DNA of 37,496 nucleotides, taken from Gammaproteobacteria bacterium. Its GTDB lineage: Bacteria; Pseudomonadota; Gammaproteobacteria; S012-40. Shown here in pieces: positions 15,268 to 23,784 of this stretch; the stretch's first letter is position 1, and each line of letters opens with the position of its first letter. The notes below the pieces were generated by a model, which worked only from the letters and a program-made list of their open reading frames with translations, was not told the origin of the DNA and did no database searches. A program made the position numbers and the translations under genes. Location of the stretch: assembly GCA_029883265.1 (NCBI GenBank), contig JAOUJM010000021.1, positions 1 through 37,496 on the forward strand. Reading direction: 5' to 3'.

Positions 15268-15639
15268 TTAATTTGCGGTTTGGCGCTGATATCCAAACTC
15301 ACCCTGCCATTCTCCTTGTAAATAATCGATTTGCAACCAGTTGGGTGAAAAGGTGTCGGGATTTTTAATGGGAAAATCTGTTAGTGGTGGGCCATCATCG
15401 CCAATCTCACTAATATGGCAAGCATCGGTCATTACTGGACGAAAACGAATAAACAAATTGTCCTCAACTTGAGTGCCTGCATTTTGGTTTTCGTAAAAAC
15501 GTACTTTCTTGCGAATAAAACAGCTAAAATACAATTCCATTTCCACCAGCAAATCTTTGCCGAGTTTGGCTAATGCCGTTTGGGCAGGCGCGCTCAGGGA
15601 AACTTTGAGTTGTTTCTGGTTGAATTGCAGCTGATACAT
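15268..15639 (-). CDS. Uncharacterised cytosolic protein
   Basis: This 123-residue protein has no signal peptide or TM and no motif I can name. It has a helical start (APAQTALAKLGKDLLVEMELYF), two cysteines (YFSCFIRKK and TDACHISEIGDDGPP), and a middle rich in charged and aromatic residues (KKVRFYENQ, LFIRFRPVMTD). The DACHISEIGDD segment is the most conspicuous part. Codon use and the ATG context look normal, and it fits exactly between slyX and yheS, so I consider it a real gene. A promoter for yheS would have to lie in the 70 nt on its start side. Confidence 0.78.
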   Translation of the reverse strand: MYQLQFNQKQLKVSLSAPAQTALAKLGKDLLVEMELYFSCFIRKKVRFYENQNAGTQVEDNLFIRFRPVMTDACHISEIGDDGPPLTDFPIKNPDTFSPNWLQIDYLQGEWQGEFGYQRQTAN

Positions 15640-15709
15640 GATTGAACCGTAAGCAAGTGGGCTAGAGTATTATTATAGACCAGTCCTCGCGAAACAGGAG
15701 TATTAAAAC

Positions 15710-17578
15710 GTGATACGCATGCAGAATATAGTGTTGCGCCGCGGGGAGAAATTATTATTTGAAAACCTTAGTTTTAATCTGCCGAGCCAAGCAAATTTGG
15801 GCATTGTCGGCGCTAATGGTTGTGGCAAGTCGAGTTTATTTTCCTTAATCCTTAAACAACTCGATGCGGATCAAGGGCAAATCGATTTGGCTCAGCATCA
15901 GCGCATTGCCCATGTTGCTCAAGAAACACCCGCAACTTCAGTATCTGCGTTGCACTATGTGCTGCGTGGTCATAGTCAGTACACCCACTTACAGCAACAA
16001 CTCGTGCAGGCCGAGCAAGATAAAAATGGTCAGCGTCTAAGTCAAATACACCAAGAAATGGAAACCATTAAAGCCTATGCGATTCCAGCACAGGCCGCGA
16101 AAATTCTCAGCGGTCTAGGCTTTCAATCAAAGCAACAACAGCAAGCGGTCGATTCGTTTTCTGGTGGTTGGCGTATGCGTTTGAATTTAGCGCAAGCCTT
16201 GTTATGCCCCTCAGACTTGCTATTACTTGATGAACCAACCAATCATCTAGATTTGGATGCTGTCATATGGTTGCAAGATTGGATTAAAAATTATCCTGGC
16301 ACAGTTCTGCTAATTTCTCATGACAGGGAGTTTCTGGATGCATGTGTCGATTGTATCTTGGCGATTGATCATCAAGTCGCGCAACTCTATCAGGGCAATT
16401 ATTCTGCCTATGAAGTGCAACATGCGGCGCAGTTGGCGCAACAGGACGCTTGGTATAAGAAACAACAGCAACAGAAAAAACATTTAAGTCGCTTTGTTGA
16501 GCGTTTTCGCGCCAAGGCGAGTAAAGCCAAACAAGCACAAAGTCGTTTAAAAATGTTGCAACGCATGGTCGAGATTGCACCGGCACATGTGGATAGTGAG
16601 TTTTCATTTGAATTTGCCACTAGTGGGCGTGCGCCACGGCCTATGCTAAAAGTCGAAGCCGCGAGTATTGGCTATCAGACGCCAATTCTGCAACAACTGG
16701 ACTTGCAAATTATGCCGGGTGATCGCATCGGTTTGTTAGGTGCCAATGGTGCCGGTAAATCAACATTGGTTAAGTTACTAGCTGGCGAAATAAAAAATCT
16801 AACCGGAGAGATTGTGCGTGCCGATGGTTTGCGCGTCGGTTATTTTGCGCAACATCAATTAGAGCAACTTGATGCAAGCGACCATGCGCTTGGTCAATTG
16901 AGTCGTGTAGATGCCAAAGCACGTGAACAGGATTTGCGAGATTTTCTCGGTGGTTTTGGTTTTCGTGGTGAACGAGTGTTTGATTCTGTGAATTGTTTTT
17001 CGGGTGGCGAAAAAGCGCGCTTAGTCTTAGCTTTAATTGCTTATCAAAAGCCTAATTTATTACTACTTGATGAGCCGACGAATCATTTAGATTTAACAAT
17101 GCGTGAAAGTTTGTGTGAAGCCTTGCAAAGTTTTGAAGGTGCGGTGGTTTTAGTTTCGCATGATCGTTTTTTGTTAAACAGCACCTGCGAACAATTCTAT
17201 TTGGTGGATGCTGGTACGGTTAGTGAGTTCGATGGTGATCTCGATGATTATAAAAATTGGTTGCAAAAACGCCAAAAACCGAAACTAGTGGAATCCCAAG
17301 AGAGTGACAAGAAATCTAAAAAAGATATGCGGCGCGAACAAGCAATGTTGCGTGAGCAGCTACAACCCATACGTAACAAAATAAAAAAGCTGGAAGCTAC
17401 GCTGGATAGTATAAATAAGGATCTGTCTTTAATTGAAGTAAAATTATCTGACAATAATATTTATGCTGCGGAAAATAAAAACGCTTTAACCGATTTGCTT
17501 CGTACCCAGGCACAGTTGCAAATAGAACAAAATAAAATTGAACAAGAGTGGTTGGAATTGAATGAAAAGCTTGAATAA
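15710..17578 (+). CDS. yheS: ABC-F ribosome-associated ATPase, YheS type
   Basis: ABC-F proteins are soluble twin-ATPase proteins that bind the ribosomal E site and help translation of difficult sequences; they are not transporters. Two complete ATPase domains are present. The first has Walker A GANGCGKS (34-41), signature SFSGGWRMRL (149-158) and LLLLDEPTNHLD (170-181). The second has GANGAGKS (344-351), signature CFSGGEKARL (429-438) and a second LLLLDEPTNHLD (450-461). The inter-domain linker (about 230-290) is basic and glutamine-rich. A C-terminal coiled coil (about 540-622) matches YheS/Uup-type tails. At 622 residues it fits YheS. The start is GTG at 15710, 9 nt after AGGAG; the Met at codon 4 is too far from it. 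Confidence 0.93.
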   Translation: MIRMQNIVLRRGEKLLFENLSFNLPSQANLGIVGANGCGKSSLFSLILKQLDADQGQIDLAQHQRIAHVAQETPATSVSALHYVLRGHSQYTHLQQQLVQAEQDKNGQRLSQIHQEMETIKAYAIPAQAAKILSGLGFQSKQQQQAVDSFSGGWRMRLNLAQALLCPSDLLLLDEPTNHLDLDAVIWLQDWIKNYPGTVLLISHDREFLDACVDCILAIDHQVAQLYQGNYSAYEVQHAAQLAQQDAWYKKQQQQKKHLSRFVERFRAKASKAKQAQSRLKMLQRMVEIAPAHVDSEFSFEFATSGRAPRPMLKVEAASIGYQTPILQQLDLQIMPGDRIGLLGANGAGKSTLVKLLAGEIKNLTGEIVRADGLRVGYFAQHQLEQLDASDHALGQLSRVDAKAREQDLRDFLGGFGFRGERVFDSVNCFSGGEKARLVLALIAYQKPNLLLLDEPTNHLDLTMRESLCEALQSFEGAVVLVSHDRFLLNSTCEQFYLVDAGTVSEFDGDLDDYKNWLQKRQKPKLVESQESDKKSKKDMRREQAMLREQLQPIRNKIKKLEATLDSINKDLSLIEVKLSDNNIYAAENKNALTDLLRTQAQLQIEQNKIEQEWLELNEKLE

Positions 17579-17662
17579 AATCAACATCTGCCTATACTTG
17601 CGGGAAGTGGGGCGTTAGTACAAATAAATGGAAAAAAAAGCCTGCAGGGGAGTTTTAATTTA

Positions 17663-19264
17663 GTGTTATTTAATTTTCGTTTAATATTGTTTTCTACCTT
17701 TTGTTTATTAGCAAATGCGAGTTTGTACGCACAAACTTCGCAAGAGCCGTCATTAGTAGAAGCTTGGTTTACAGAATCCGCAGAGCAAGGTGATACCGAA
17801 GCGCAACATAGTCTTGGCTGGTTGTATAGTACAGGCACAGGTGTTGAACGAAATCCTGGTTTAGGCATGAAATGGTATCGTACGGCAGCACATGCCGAAC
17901 ATGCAGAAGCACAATTACGTTTGGCTATTTTATTAGCAGAAAAAAATAAGAAAGAAAGTTTGCAATGGTTGAAACGTGCGTCGAACAATAATCATGCGCT
18001 CGCAAAACTTATCTCCGCATCTAAAATGACTTCGCTGAAGGATGAACATGCATTGGTCAATATTGTGTCAGGAGTCGATGCTTATGAAAACCTAGAATCG
18101 GAGTCGGTCGTAGCCATGGTACAAAAACGACTGAATAAAATTAAAGCGCAAGCGCCTAGTAGCAGACAAGTAACGGTTCCTCAGACCAAGTCAAGTCGCG
18201 AAACCATGCATGAAACTCAACCTGAGTTGATCCGCATAGCGCAAAAGCCAATCGAATTAAATAAAACAGAGCCTGATGTGTTGACCGAAGAACAGGCAAT
18301 AGCAAGTTTATTATCACAAATGAAACATAACGAAGTGGAAGCAAAAAGTGATGATGGCTTGGTTTGGTTGAGCTTAGCTGGCGGCTTAGTTGTTTTTGGT
18401 TTTATGCGCAAACGCAAGCTAAAGCAGCTGCCATTGAAAGTCGCAGACGCGCCCTTGTTGCCATATCAAGCGGGTAGTGATGAATTTGAATTGCTAAAAA
18501 CGTTATGGGATGAAGAAAAAGCTGAAGCAGAGAAAAAAGCAGATGTTAGTAAAGATGAAACATTAATATCTTCTCCACCGCCCACTGAAGAAGTGGCATT
18601 GCCCATTCAAGCAACACGAGAAACCAAGTCTAGTAAGCAAACAAGTATAAATGAAGTTCTTGAAGTACTGCCGCAGCGTGTCGACGCTGTACAACAAGCG
18701 CCAGCACATACGATTTCCTCGGTGTCAGATATTGAAGATTTGTTACTGCCGGTAAAAGAAAAGCAAACAAGCCCAGTTAAACAAGCTAAAAAAGAACTAT
18801 TTTGGGAAAGTTCTCAGTGTTTATTAGAATACAGTAGCGCGGAAAATTTTCTTCAAGAGCAAGAGATCGTAGTTTCTAGCAAGTCTAAATCTGCCGATTC
18901 CACTGATGTTGCTTATTTATCGGCAGAGCATTTATCCAGTGATATTAGCCTGCCAATTAACGCTTACCACCAAGTTCAGCGTGAACAGTCGTTTACCGCA
19001 CCAAATATAGCATCTGAGTTATATGCTTTGGAAAATTATACCAATAATCTTGCAGATACCTGGTATCGTATTGGCCAGATTTATTTACAAGGCGACCTGG
19101 TCAAGCAGGATTTGTACTGGGCGACATTTTGGTTAAGTAAAGCCGCCAATGCCGGGCATCGTTATGCACAATCGGAATTACAGATTTTGGGTCACCATAC
19201 CAAGGTTTTCGATGCTGAAAACTCAGAGATGAACAATAGCTTGCGCAGTCAAACCCGCGCATAG
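17663..19264 (+). CDS. Membrane protein with Sel1 repeats on both sides of one TM helix
   Basis: This 533-residue protein begins with a signal peptide (cleavage after LYA, residue 23). Sel1-like repeats lie at about 35-110 (AEQGDTEAQHSLGWLYSTGTGV, WYRTAAHAEHAEAQLRLAILL). Next come a low-complexity stretch, a TM helix at about 233-248 followed by RKRKLK, and a long acidic linker rich in Lys, Glu, Ser and Gln (250-450). A last Sel1 unit (about 470-508, WYRIGQIYLQGDLVKQDLYWATFWL) is cytoplasmic if the TM is as predicted. Sel1 repeats bind proteins, so a scaffold joining periplasm and cytoplasm is plausible, as in FimV-like polar proteins. That is inference. The start GTG follows AGGGGAG by 10 nt. 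Confidence 0.85.
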   Translation: MLFNFRLILFSTFCLLANASLYAQTSQEPSLVEAWFTESAEQGDTEAQHSLGWLYSTGTGVERNPGLGMKWYRTAAHAEHAEAQLRLAILLAEKNKKESLQWLKRASNNNHALAKLISASKMTSLKDEHALVNIVSGVDAYENLESESVVAMVQKRLNKIKAQAPSSRQVTVPQTKSSRETMHETQPELIRIAQKPIELNKTEPDVLTEEQAIASLLSQMKHNEVEAKSDDGLVWLSLAGGLVVFGFMRKRKLKQLPLKVADAPLLPYQAGSDEFELLKTLWDEEKAEAEKKADVSKDETLISSPPPTEEVALPIQATRETKSSKQTSINEVLEVLPQRVDAVQQAPAHTISSVSDIEDLLLPVKEKQTSPVKQAKKELFWESSQCLLEYSSAENFLQEQEIVVSSKSKSADSTDVAYLSAEHLSSDISLPINAYHQVQREQSFTAPNIASELYALENYTNNLADTWYRIGQIYLQGDLVKQDLYWATFWLSKAANAGHRYAQSELQILGHHTKVFDAENSEMNNSLRSQTRA

Positions 19265-19292
19265 TCACGCCTAGTTAATTCCTTTTTATCCT

Positions 19293-19321
19293 AGGCACTG
19301 GATTTTTCCTGTGCGTATAAT
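19293..19321 (+). promoter_or_regulatory. Candidate sigma-70 promoter for ubiD
   Basis: TATAAT at 19316-19321 is a perfect -10 element 27 nt before the ubiD ATG. A weak -35 (TAGGCA, 19293-19298) lies 17 nt upstream. GCCTAG (19269-19274) and CTAGGC (19291-19296) also form a small inverted repeat. Confidence 0.45.
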
Positions 19322-19348
19322 AAGCGCTGATTCAAAAAAGGCGTTGAT

Positions 19349-20818
19349 ATGCGATACAAAGATTTACGAGATTTTATGCAACAACTCGAGCAGCAGGGTT
19401 TGCTCAAACGTATTTCTCAGCAAGTTGATCCCTATTTAGAAATGACAGAAATCTGTGATCGAACCCTACGTCGTTCAGGGCCTGCGTTATTATTCGAAAA
19501 CCCCACGGGTTATGACATGCCTGTATTAGCTAATTTATTCGGGACCCCAGAACGTGTAGCCATGGGTATGGGTGAATCGCAGGTCAGTGCGTTGCGTGAA
19601 GTCGGGAAATTATTAGCGATGTTGAAAGAGCCCGATCCACCCAAAGGCATGAAAGACGCCTGGGAAAAGTTGCCCATGTTTAAACAAGTGTTGAATATGT
19701 CGCCGAAAATAGTAAGCAAAGCTGCATGCCAGCAGCAAGTCATTCAGGGGGATGATGTCGATCTAAATACAATTCCCATTCAAACTTGTTGGCCGGGTGA
19801 TGCTGGTCCGTTGGTTACCTGGGCCTTGGTTGTTACTAAGGGGCCTTTTAAAGAACGACAGAATATGGGGATTTATCGGCAGCAACTGATTGGCAAAAAC
19901 AAATTAATTATGCGTTGGTTGGCTCATCGTGGTGGTGCATTAGATTTTCGAGATTGGCAGCAAGCTCATCCTGGAGAACGTTTTCCAATTGCCGTGGCCT
20001 TAGGTGCTGATCCTGCTACCATTTTGGCGGCGGTCACTCCTGTGCCCGATAGTTTATCCGAATATGCATTTGCAGGATTACTTCGTGGCTCTAAAACTGA
20101 ATTGGTTAAATGTCAAAGTAATGATTTACAAGTTCCTGCGAGCGCGGAAATTGTTCTAGAAGGTTATATCGAAGCGGGCGAAACCGCACCTGAGGGACCG
20201 TTTGGCGATCATACAGGTTATTATAATGAAGTGGAAAATTTTCCGGTGTTTACCGTGGAGCGCATAACTAAACGTAAGGATGCTATTTATCATTCAACTT
20301 ACACCGGTCGACCACCCGATGAGCCGGCAATACTGGGTGTTGCTTTGAACGAAGTATTTGTGCCTATTTTGCAAAAACAATTTCCAGAGATTGTTGATTT
20401 TTATTTGCCGCCGGAAGGTTGTTCTTATCGTATGGCTGTGGTGAGCATGAAGAAACAATATCCGGGTCATGCGAAACGGGTGATGCTAGGCGTGTGGTCA
20501 TTTCTACGGCAGTTTATGTACACTAAGTTTGTTATTGTTACTGATGATGATGTGAATGTTCGTGATTGGAATGATGTGATTTGGGCAATGACTACGCGCA
20601 TGGACCCTGCACGCGATACTACTTTAATTGAAAATACACCCATCGACTATTTGGATTTTGCTTCGCCGGTTTCAGGTTTAGGTTCTAAAATGGGATTGGA
20701 TGCAACCAATAAATGGCCGGGGGAAACTCAGCGTGAATGGGGAGAGCCGATAACAATGGATGATAAGGTCAAGCAACGAGTCGATGAAATCTGGGATAGC
20801 TTAGAAATATTTGAGTAA
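19349..20818 (+). CDS. ubiD: 4-hydroxy-3-polyprenylbenzoate decarboxylase
   Basis: UbiD removes the carboxyl group from the prenylated ring intermediate of ubiquinone synthesis, using prenylated FMN made by UbiX. The 489 residues align well in character with the E. coli enzyme (497). Seen are [22 protein letters not shown] at the start, GNMGIYR-like [11 protein letters not shown] in the middle, the cofactor-site motif [16 protein letters not shown], and [14 protein letters not shown] and [10 protein letters not shown] near the end. It is monocistronic by appearance: a TATAAT lies just upstream, and the convergent yqcC gene follows 32 nt after its stop. No ubiX is in the window. Confidence 0.97.
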   Translation: MRYKDLRDFMQQLEQQGLLKRISQQVDPYLEMTEICDRTLRRSGPALLFENPTGYDMPVLANLFGTPERVAMGMGESQVSALREVGKLLAMLKEPDPPKGMKDAWEKLPMFKQVLNMSPKIVSKAACQQQVIQGDDVDLNTIPIQTCWPGDAGPLVTWALVVTKGPFKERQNMGIYRQQLIGKNKLIMRWLAHRGGALDFRDWQQAHPGERFPIAVALGADPATILAAVTPVPDSLSEYAFAGLLRGSKTELVKCQSNDLQVPASAEIVLEGYIEAGETAPEGPFGDHTGYYNEVENFPVFTVERITKRKDAIYHSTYTGRPPDEPAILGVALNEVFVPILQKQFPEIVDFYLPPEGCSYRMAVVSMKKQYPGHAKRVMLGVWSFLRQFMYTKFVIVTDDDVNVRDWNDVIWAMTTRMDPARDTTLIENTPIDYLDFASPVSGLGSKMGLDATNKWPGETQREWGEPITMDDKVKQRVDEIWDSLEIFE

Positions 20819-20850
20819 ATGTTTGTTAAAGAAAACGTATTCATAAAGAA

Positions 20851-21171
20851 TTATTGCGTGCAAATTAATTGGTCGAGTTCCATTAACAATTGCAAGAAGC
20901 GCTCATGGGCGGGTGTTTGTTCTAGGCAGCTTCGAGCATATTCATGAATTTGGCTTTGGTTGGGTAAGTCCAATTCGTTATCGATTAATAAACGCAAACG
21001 CGGTATAAACACCCATTGAAGCCATTGTTCAAATTGCAGTGTATCGCTGCAAAATGGCTTAGTGCTCTGTAACGCCAGTGTGTCAGGTCGATCGTTTTGC
21101 CAAAGTTGTAAGCACCGCAATTCGTCTTCGATATCATCGACGATGTTGGCAAGTTCGAAATATTTATCCAT
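20851..21171 (-). CDS. yqcC: YqcC family protein
   Basis: This 106-residue cytoplasmic helical protein of the YqcC (DUF446) family has no known reaction. In E. coli yqcC sits with the tRNA pseudouridine synthase gene truC. The pattern DDIEDELRCLQLWQND, FEQWLQWVFIPRLRLLI and EQTPAHERFLQLLMELDQL is typical of it. No truC neighbour is present. It faces ubiD, with 32 nt between stops, and has a poor ribosome binding site at its ATG. Confidence 0.88.
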   Translation of the reverse strand: MDKYFELANIVDDIEDELRCLQLWQNDRPDTLALQSTKPFCSDTLQFEQWLQWVFIPRLRLLIDNELDLPNQSQIHEYARSCLEQTPAHERFLQLLMELDQLICTQ

Positions 21172-21221
21172 GATGCTTAGCTGTTGTCATTACCAACATT
21201 TATATTAACATAGCTAACTAA

Positions 21222-21240
21222 AAGAATAATATTTATTCTT
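21222..21240 (-). terminator. Weak A/T-rich hairpin, possible terminator of the small membrane protein gene
   Basis: AAGAATAA (21222-21229) pairs with TTATTCTT (21233-21240) around a 3-nt loop. On the minus strand it follows the stop of the 72-residue gene by about 18 nt and continues into TTTTAG. The stem has few G-C pairs, so strength is doubtful. Confidence 0.3.
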
Positions 21241-21257
21241 AGCTGTTATGATTCACC

Positions 21258-21476
21258 TTACTCGTGACGGTCGTAGCTATAAACCGATTCATCGAGTATT
21301 GAAAAAGAAATGAAAGTCAGGAATAACACAAAAACAAGAAGCCAATTAAACGCGAGTAATAACATAATAGGTGACGCATATAACCATAAATCACGTACGA
21401 TTTTCTTCTTGAGTTGATACTCTCGCGTCTTACGTAGTGAAACCCATTGCTGGGTGTTTTGATCAAATACTTTCAT
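21258..21476 (-). CDS. Small membrane protein, unknown function
   Basis: This is a 72-residue protein: a basic N-terminal region (RKTREYQLKKKIVRD), then one long or two short hydrophobic segments (about 32-61) and a short charged C-terminus (YSYDRHE). The layout recalls small 2TM-domain proteins, but I cannot assign it. AGGA lies 9 nt before the ATG, which supports translation. It is transcribed away from the MFS gene and separated from yqcC by an 86-nt AT-rich stretch. Confidence 0.6.
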   Translation of the reverse strand: MKVFDQNTQQWVSLRKTREYQLKKKIVRDLWLYASPIMLLLAFNWLLVFVLFLTFISFSILDESVYSYDRHE

Positions 21477-21631
21477 AGTCCATGTCCTACTGAGATATCA
21501 GTTGTATCTGTTGCTGAGTAGCGTTTCTTGAGTACATGAATCCAAATTTGTGCCAGAACAAGAAGCTTAGTGTAACGAAGTATGCAAATGATTCAAGTCC
21601 AAAATGGTGCAGTTTTTGATAGAAAACTAAA

Positions 21632-22864
21632 GTGAATACGGTGAAACCAATGTCGAACAAAACAATTTCGGAAAACCAATTAATTGCATTGGTTAGTATT
21701 ATTCAATTTGTACATGTGGTTGATTTTATGATGGTTGCGCCATTAGGGCCGGATTTTGCCAAATCACTGGGTTTTTCTCTTTCTGATATTGGTTGGATTG
21801 TTGGTGTGTTTGCAGCAGCGGCGGCGGTTTCAGCTTTTTTTAGCGCCAAGTACCTAGATCGTTTTGAGCGGCGGGGCTTGTTGAATTTTTGTTTAATTGG
21901 AATGGCTGGCGGGACGTGTTGGGCGGGTTTAGCGACTGACTTTGAACATTTGTTATATGCTCGTATTGTTACCGGTTTGTTTGGTGGGCCGGCCAACGCA
22001 GTGGCGATTGCGCTAATTATTGACAAAGTGCCGAATGAGCGACGTGGACGTGCCATGGGCATAGTTATGGGCGCGTTTTCCATTGCTTCCATTCTTGGTT
22101 TACCGATTGGTTTGTATTTAGCGACCTGGTTTGGTTGGCAAGCCCCATTTTTTGCAATTACTGTGTTGTTGCTGCTTTTAGTGGTTTTGAATCTAATATT
22201 GTTACCGAAATCAGAGCAAGCGCCTACGCATGGTCTTAAGCGTTTTCAATTTCGAAAATTCTTCAATCGTCGGGTTACCTGGTTGTGTTTGTTAATGAAC
22301 ATGAGTGCATTGTTCGCTGCGTTTTTGCTTATTCCGCATATTTCAAGTTATATCCAATTTAATCGTGACTATCCGCGAGATGACTTAGGGTTTCTCTATT
22401 TAGTAGGTGGATTAGCCTCTTTCATTTTAATGCGTATAACCGGCCCTGCCGTGGATCGGCGCGGTGCGTTTATGCTTAGTCTGATCGCGACACTATTAGC
22501 AATAGCGAGTGTTTATTTAGGTTTTTATGCACAATATCTCTGGTTTAGCATGCCGCTTCTATTTTTCTTTTTTATGGGTGCTATGTCTATGCGCAATGTT
22601 GTAGCAACAACGGTGACCAGTATGGTGCCAGACGATCATGAGCGTGCTGCGTTTATGTCAATTAATGGCGCTATTCAACATGCATCCGCAGCTTTTGGCG
22701 CGTTTATCTCAAGTCAGATTGTTTCAAATGGTGGCCATGGTGAGATAATTGGCATGGCGAAACTCGCGCTAATGGCGATGCTGATTTATGCTTTATTGCC
22801 AGTTTTTGTTATGTTAATTGAAAAGAGTCAATTGGGGCGTAAGAATCAGTCGTTGACTTCATAA
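21632..22864 (+). CDS. MFS transporter (drug/sugar efflux type)
   Basis: This is an inner-membrane protein of about 410 residues with the twelve-helix pattern of the major facilitator superfamily. In the first half, GWIVGVFAAAAAVSAFFSAKYLDRFERR covers the loop between helices 2 and 3, and GLFGGPANAVAIALIIDKVPNERRGRAMGI covers helix 4 to the helix 4-5 loop. These are the features used by proton-driven exporters of the YdhP/arabinose-efflux kind. Substrate cannot be told. The start is uncertain: GTG 21632, GTG 21641 or ATG 21650, none with a convincing ribosome binding site; a start at ATG 21650 (MSNKTISENQ) is as likely. Its stop codon overlaps the stop of the convergent NERD-like gene by 6 nt. 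Confidence 0.88.
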   Translation: MNTVKPMSNKTISENQLIALVSIIQFVHVVDFMMVAPLGPDFAKSLGFSLSDIGWIVGVFAAAAAVSAFFSAKYLDRFERRGLLNFCLIGMAGGTCWAGLATDFEHLLYARIVTGLFGGPANAVAIALIIDKVPNERRGRAMGIVMGAFSIASILGLPIGLYLATWFGWQAPFFAITVLLLLLVVLNLILLPKSEQAPTHGLKRFQFRKFFNRRVTWLCLLMNMSALFAAFLLIPHISSYIQFNRDYPRDDLGFLYLVGGLASFILMRITGPAVDRRGAFMLSLIATLLAIASVYLGFYAQYLWFSMPLLFFFFMGAMSMRNVVATTVTSMVPDDHERAAFMSINGAIQHASAAFGAFISSQIVSNGGHGEIIGMAKLALMAMLIYALLPVFVMLIEKSQLGRKNQSLTS

Positions 22865-23542
22865 ATGGGCATAGCGTGAATCGACTTCAGTGACTTTGAT
22901 TTTTTTTTGTGGTTGGCCTTTTTTATTTAGCCCAGCTTGTTGTCGCAATTCCTCCCAGGCTTCGACCACATCAGCATCAACTTCTCCGTCGAGCATATAT
23001 TCAATATCTTGATGCAGCTGATCTAACATTGACACACTTTCGGGGATGCCTTTGGGGAATTCGCCGGCACTAGTAAAAACCACGCGTCCAACTACAGGAA
23101 GAGAGGGCGGGAAAAAAGATTTTATGGCTTGAACACAATATTGGTTATAGGGTAGTGGGTTTCTGAATTTATAACTTTTATGTTGATAAAGCTGGGTCCA
23201 CAAATCGATATTGTCAGCACCAAATAAAACCCCAGGATAATTTTGTACATTTAGTACGAGAACACCGCCTGGGGTCAAAACACAATAATCCACGGTAACT
23301 TCGCCCTCAACGCCGTCTTCGATGATGACATCTTCAAATACATAAGGACTAATTCCCTTCATAATCCGAATTTGTCTGCGTCGGTCAGCAGTTTTGCGAC
23401 GCAGTCGGAACAGGTAGCGAGCTGCAAAATAAATAGCAAATGCTGCAACACTGATGGCTAGCAATAGCGCTGGAGGGAATTGATAAAGTAGTTTAGAGAT
23501 TGAACTCAAGAGTGATTCGCTGAAGTTCTCTAATTCTTCCAT
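22859..23542 (-). CDS. Membrane-anchored NERD (nuclease-related) domain protein lacking the E-x-K residues
   Basis: This 227-residue protein has one N-terminal TM (about 23-42) followed by a basic stretch (RLRRKTADRRRQIRIMKG) and a cytoplasmic domain with the NERD pattern. EVTVDYCVLTPGGVLVLNV, then NYPGVLFG, then WTQL, KFRNPLPYNQYCVQAIK and VVFTSAGEFPKGIP follow in the family's order. NERD nucleases use a D...E-x-K site; here Asp85 remains but the E-x-K positions read Asn98-Val-Gln100, so cleavage activity is doubtful. It may bind DNA or act structurally. The gene starts 242 nt from the SulP gene, which is transcribed away from it. Confidence 0.75.
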   Translation of the reverse strand: MEELENFSESLLSSISKLLYQFPPALLLAISVAAFAIYFAARYLFRLRRKTADRRRQIRIMKGISPYVFEDVIIEDGVEGEVTVDYCVLTPGGVLVLNVQNYPGVLFGADNIDLWTQLYQHKSYKFRNPLPYNQYCVQAIKSFFPPSLPVVGRVVFTSAGEFPKGIPESVSMLDQLHQDIEYMLDGEVDADVVEAWEELRQQAGLNKKGQPQKKIKVTEVDSRYAHL

Positions 23543-23784
23543 GAATAACAGCCTGTTAAGTTTGCCACAGTGCTATCGGTAAAAGCAGTTAAATCCTTAA
23601 GTGGCGTTTATTTTGTGCATGTAGATAAGCATAGCAAGAAAAGATTAATTTGCGCGGATTTTGCGTGTGTTAGCTGAACTTTTGCCTATGATGGGTTAGT
23701 AACGCTTGGATTTTCAGCGAATTGACCCTACATATATTAGCATTTTATTATATAATCGCCGCCCCCTTATGAGAAATTGAAATT
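23543..23784. other. Divergent intergenic region between the NERD-like and SulP genes
   Basis: No gene is visible in these 242 nt. The right half carries the SulP promoter. The left half must hold the promoter of the NERD-like gene, but I see no clean -35/-10 pair there and no stable hairpin. Confidence 0.6.
23722..23756 (+). promoter_or_regulatory. Sigma-70 promoter for the SulP transporter gene
   Basis: TTGACC (23722-23727) and TATTAT (23746-23751) are 18 nt apart, each 5 of 6 to consensus. A perfect TATAAT follows at 23751-23756 but gives a 23-nt spacer. The ATG is at 23785, leaving a short leader with GAGAA near the start codon. Confidence 0.6.

Noticed and set aside
17581-17988. A minus-strand frame of 135 codons over the start of the Sel1 protein gene
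   Set aside because: Cys-rich, low-quality translation opposite a signal peptide and Sel1 repeats; no start signal.
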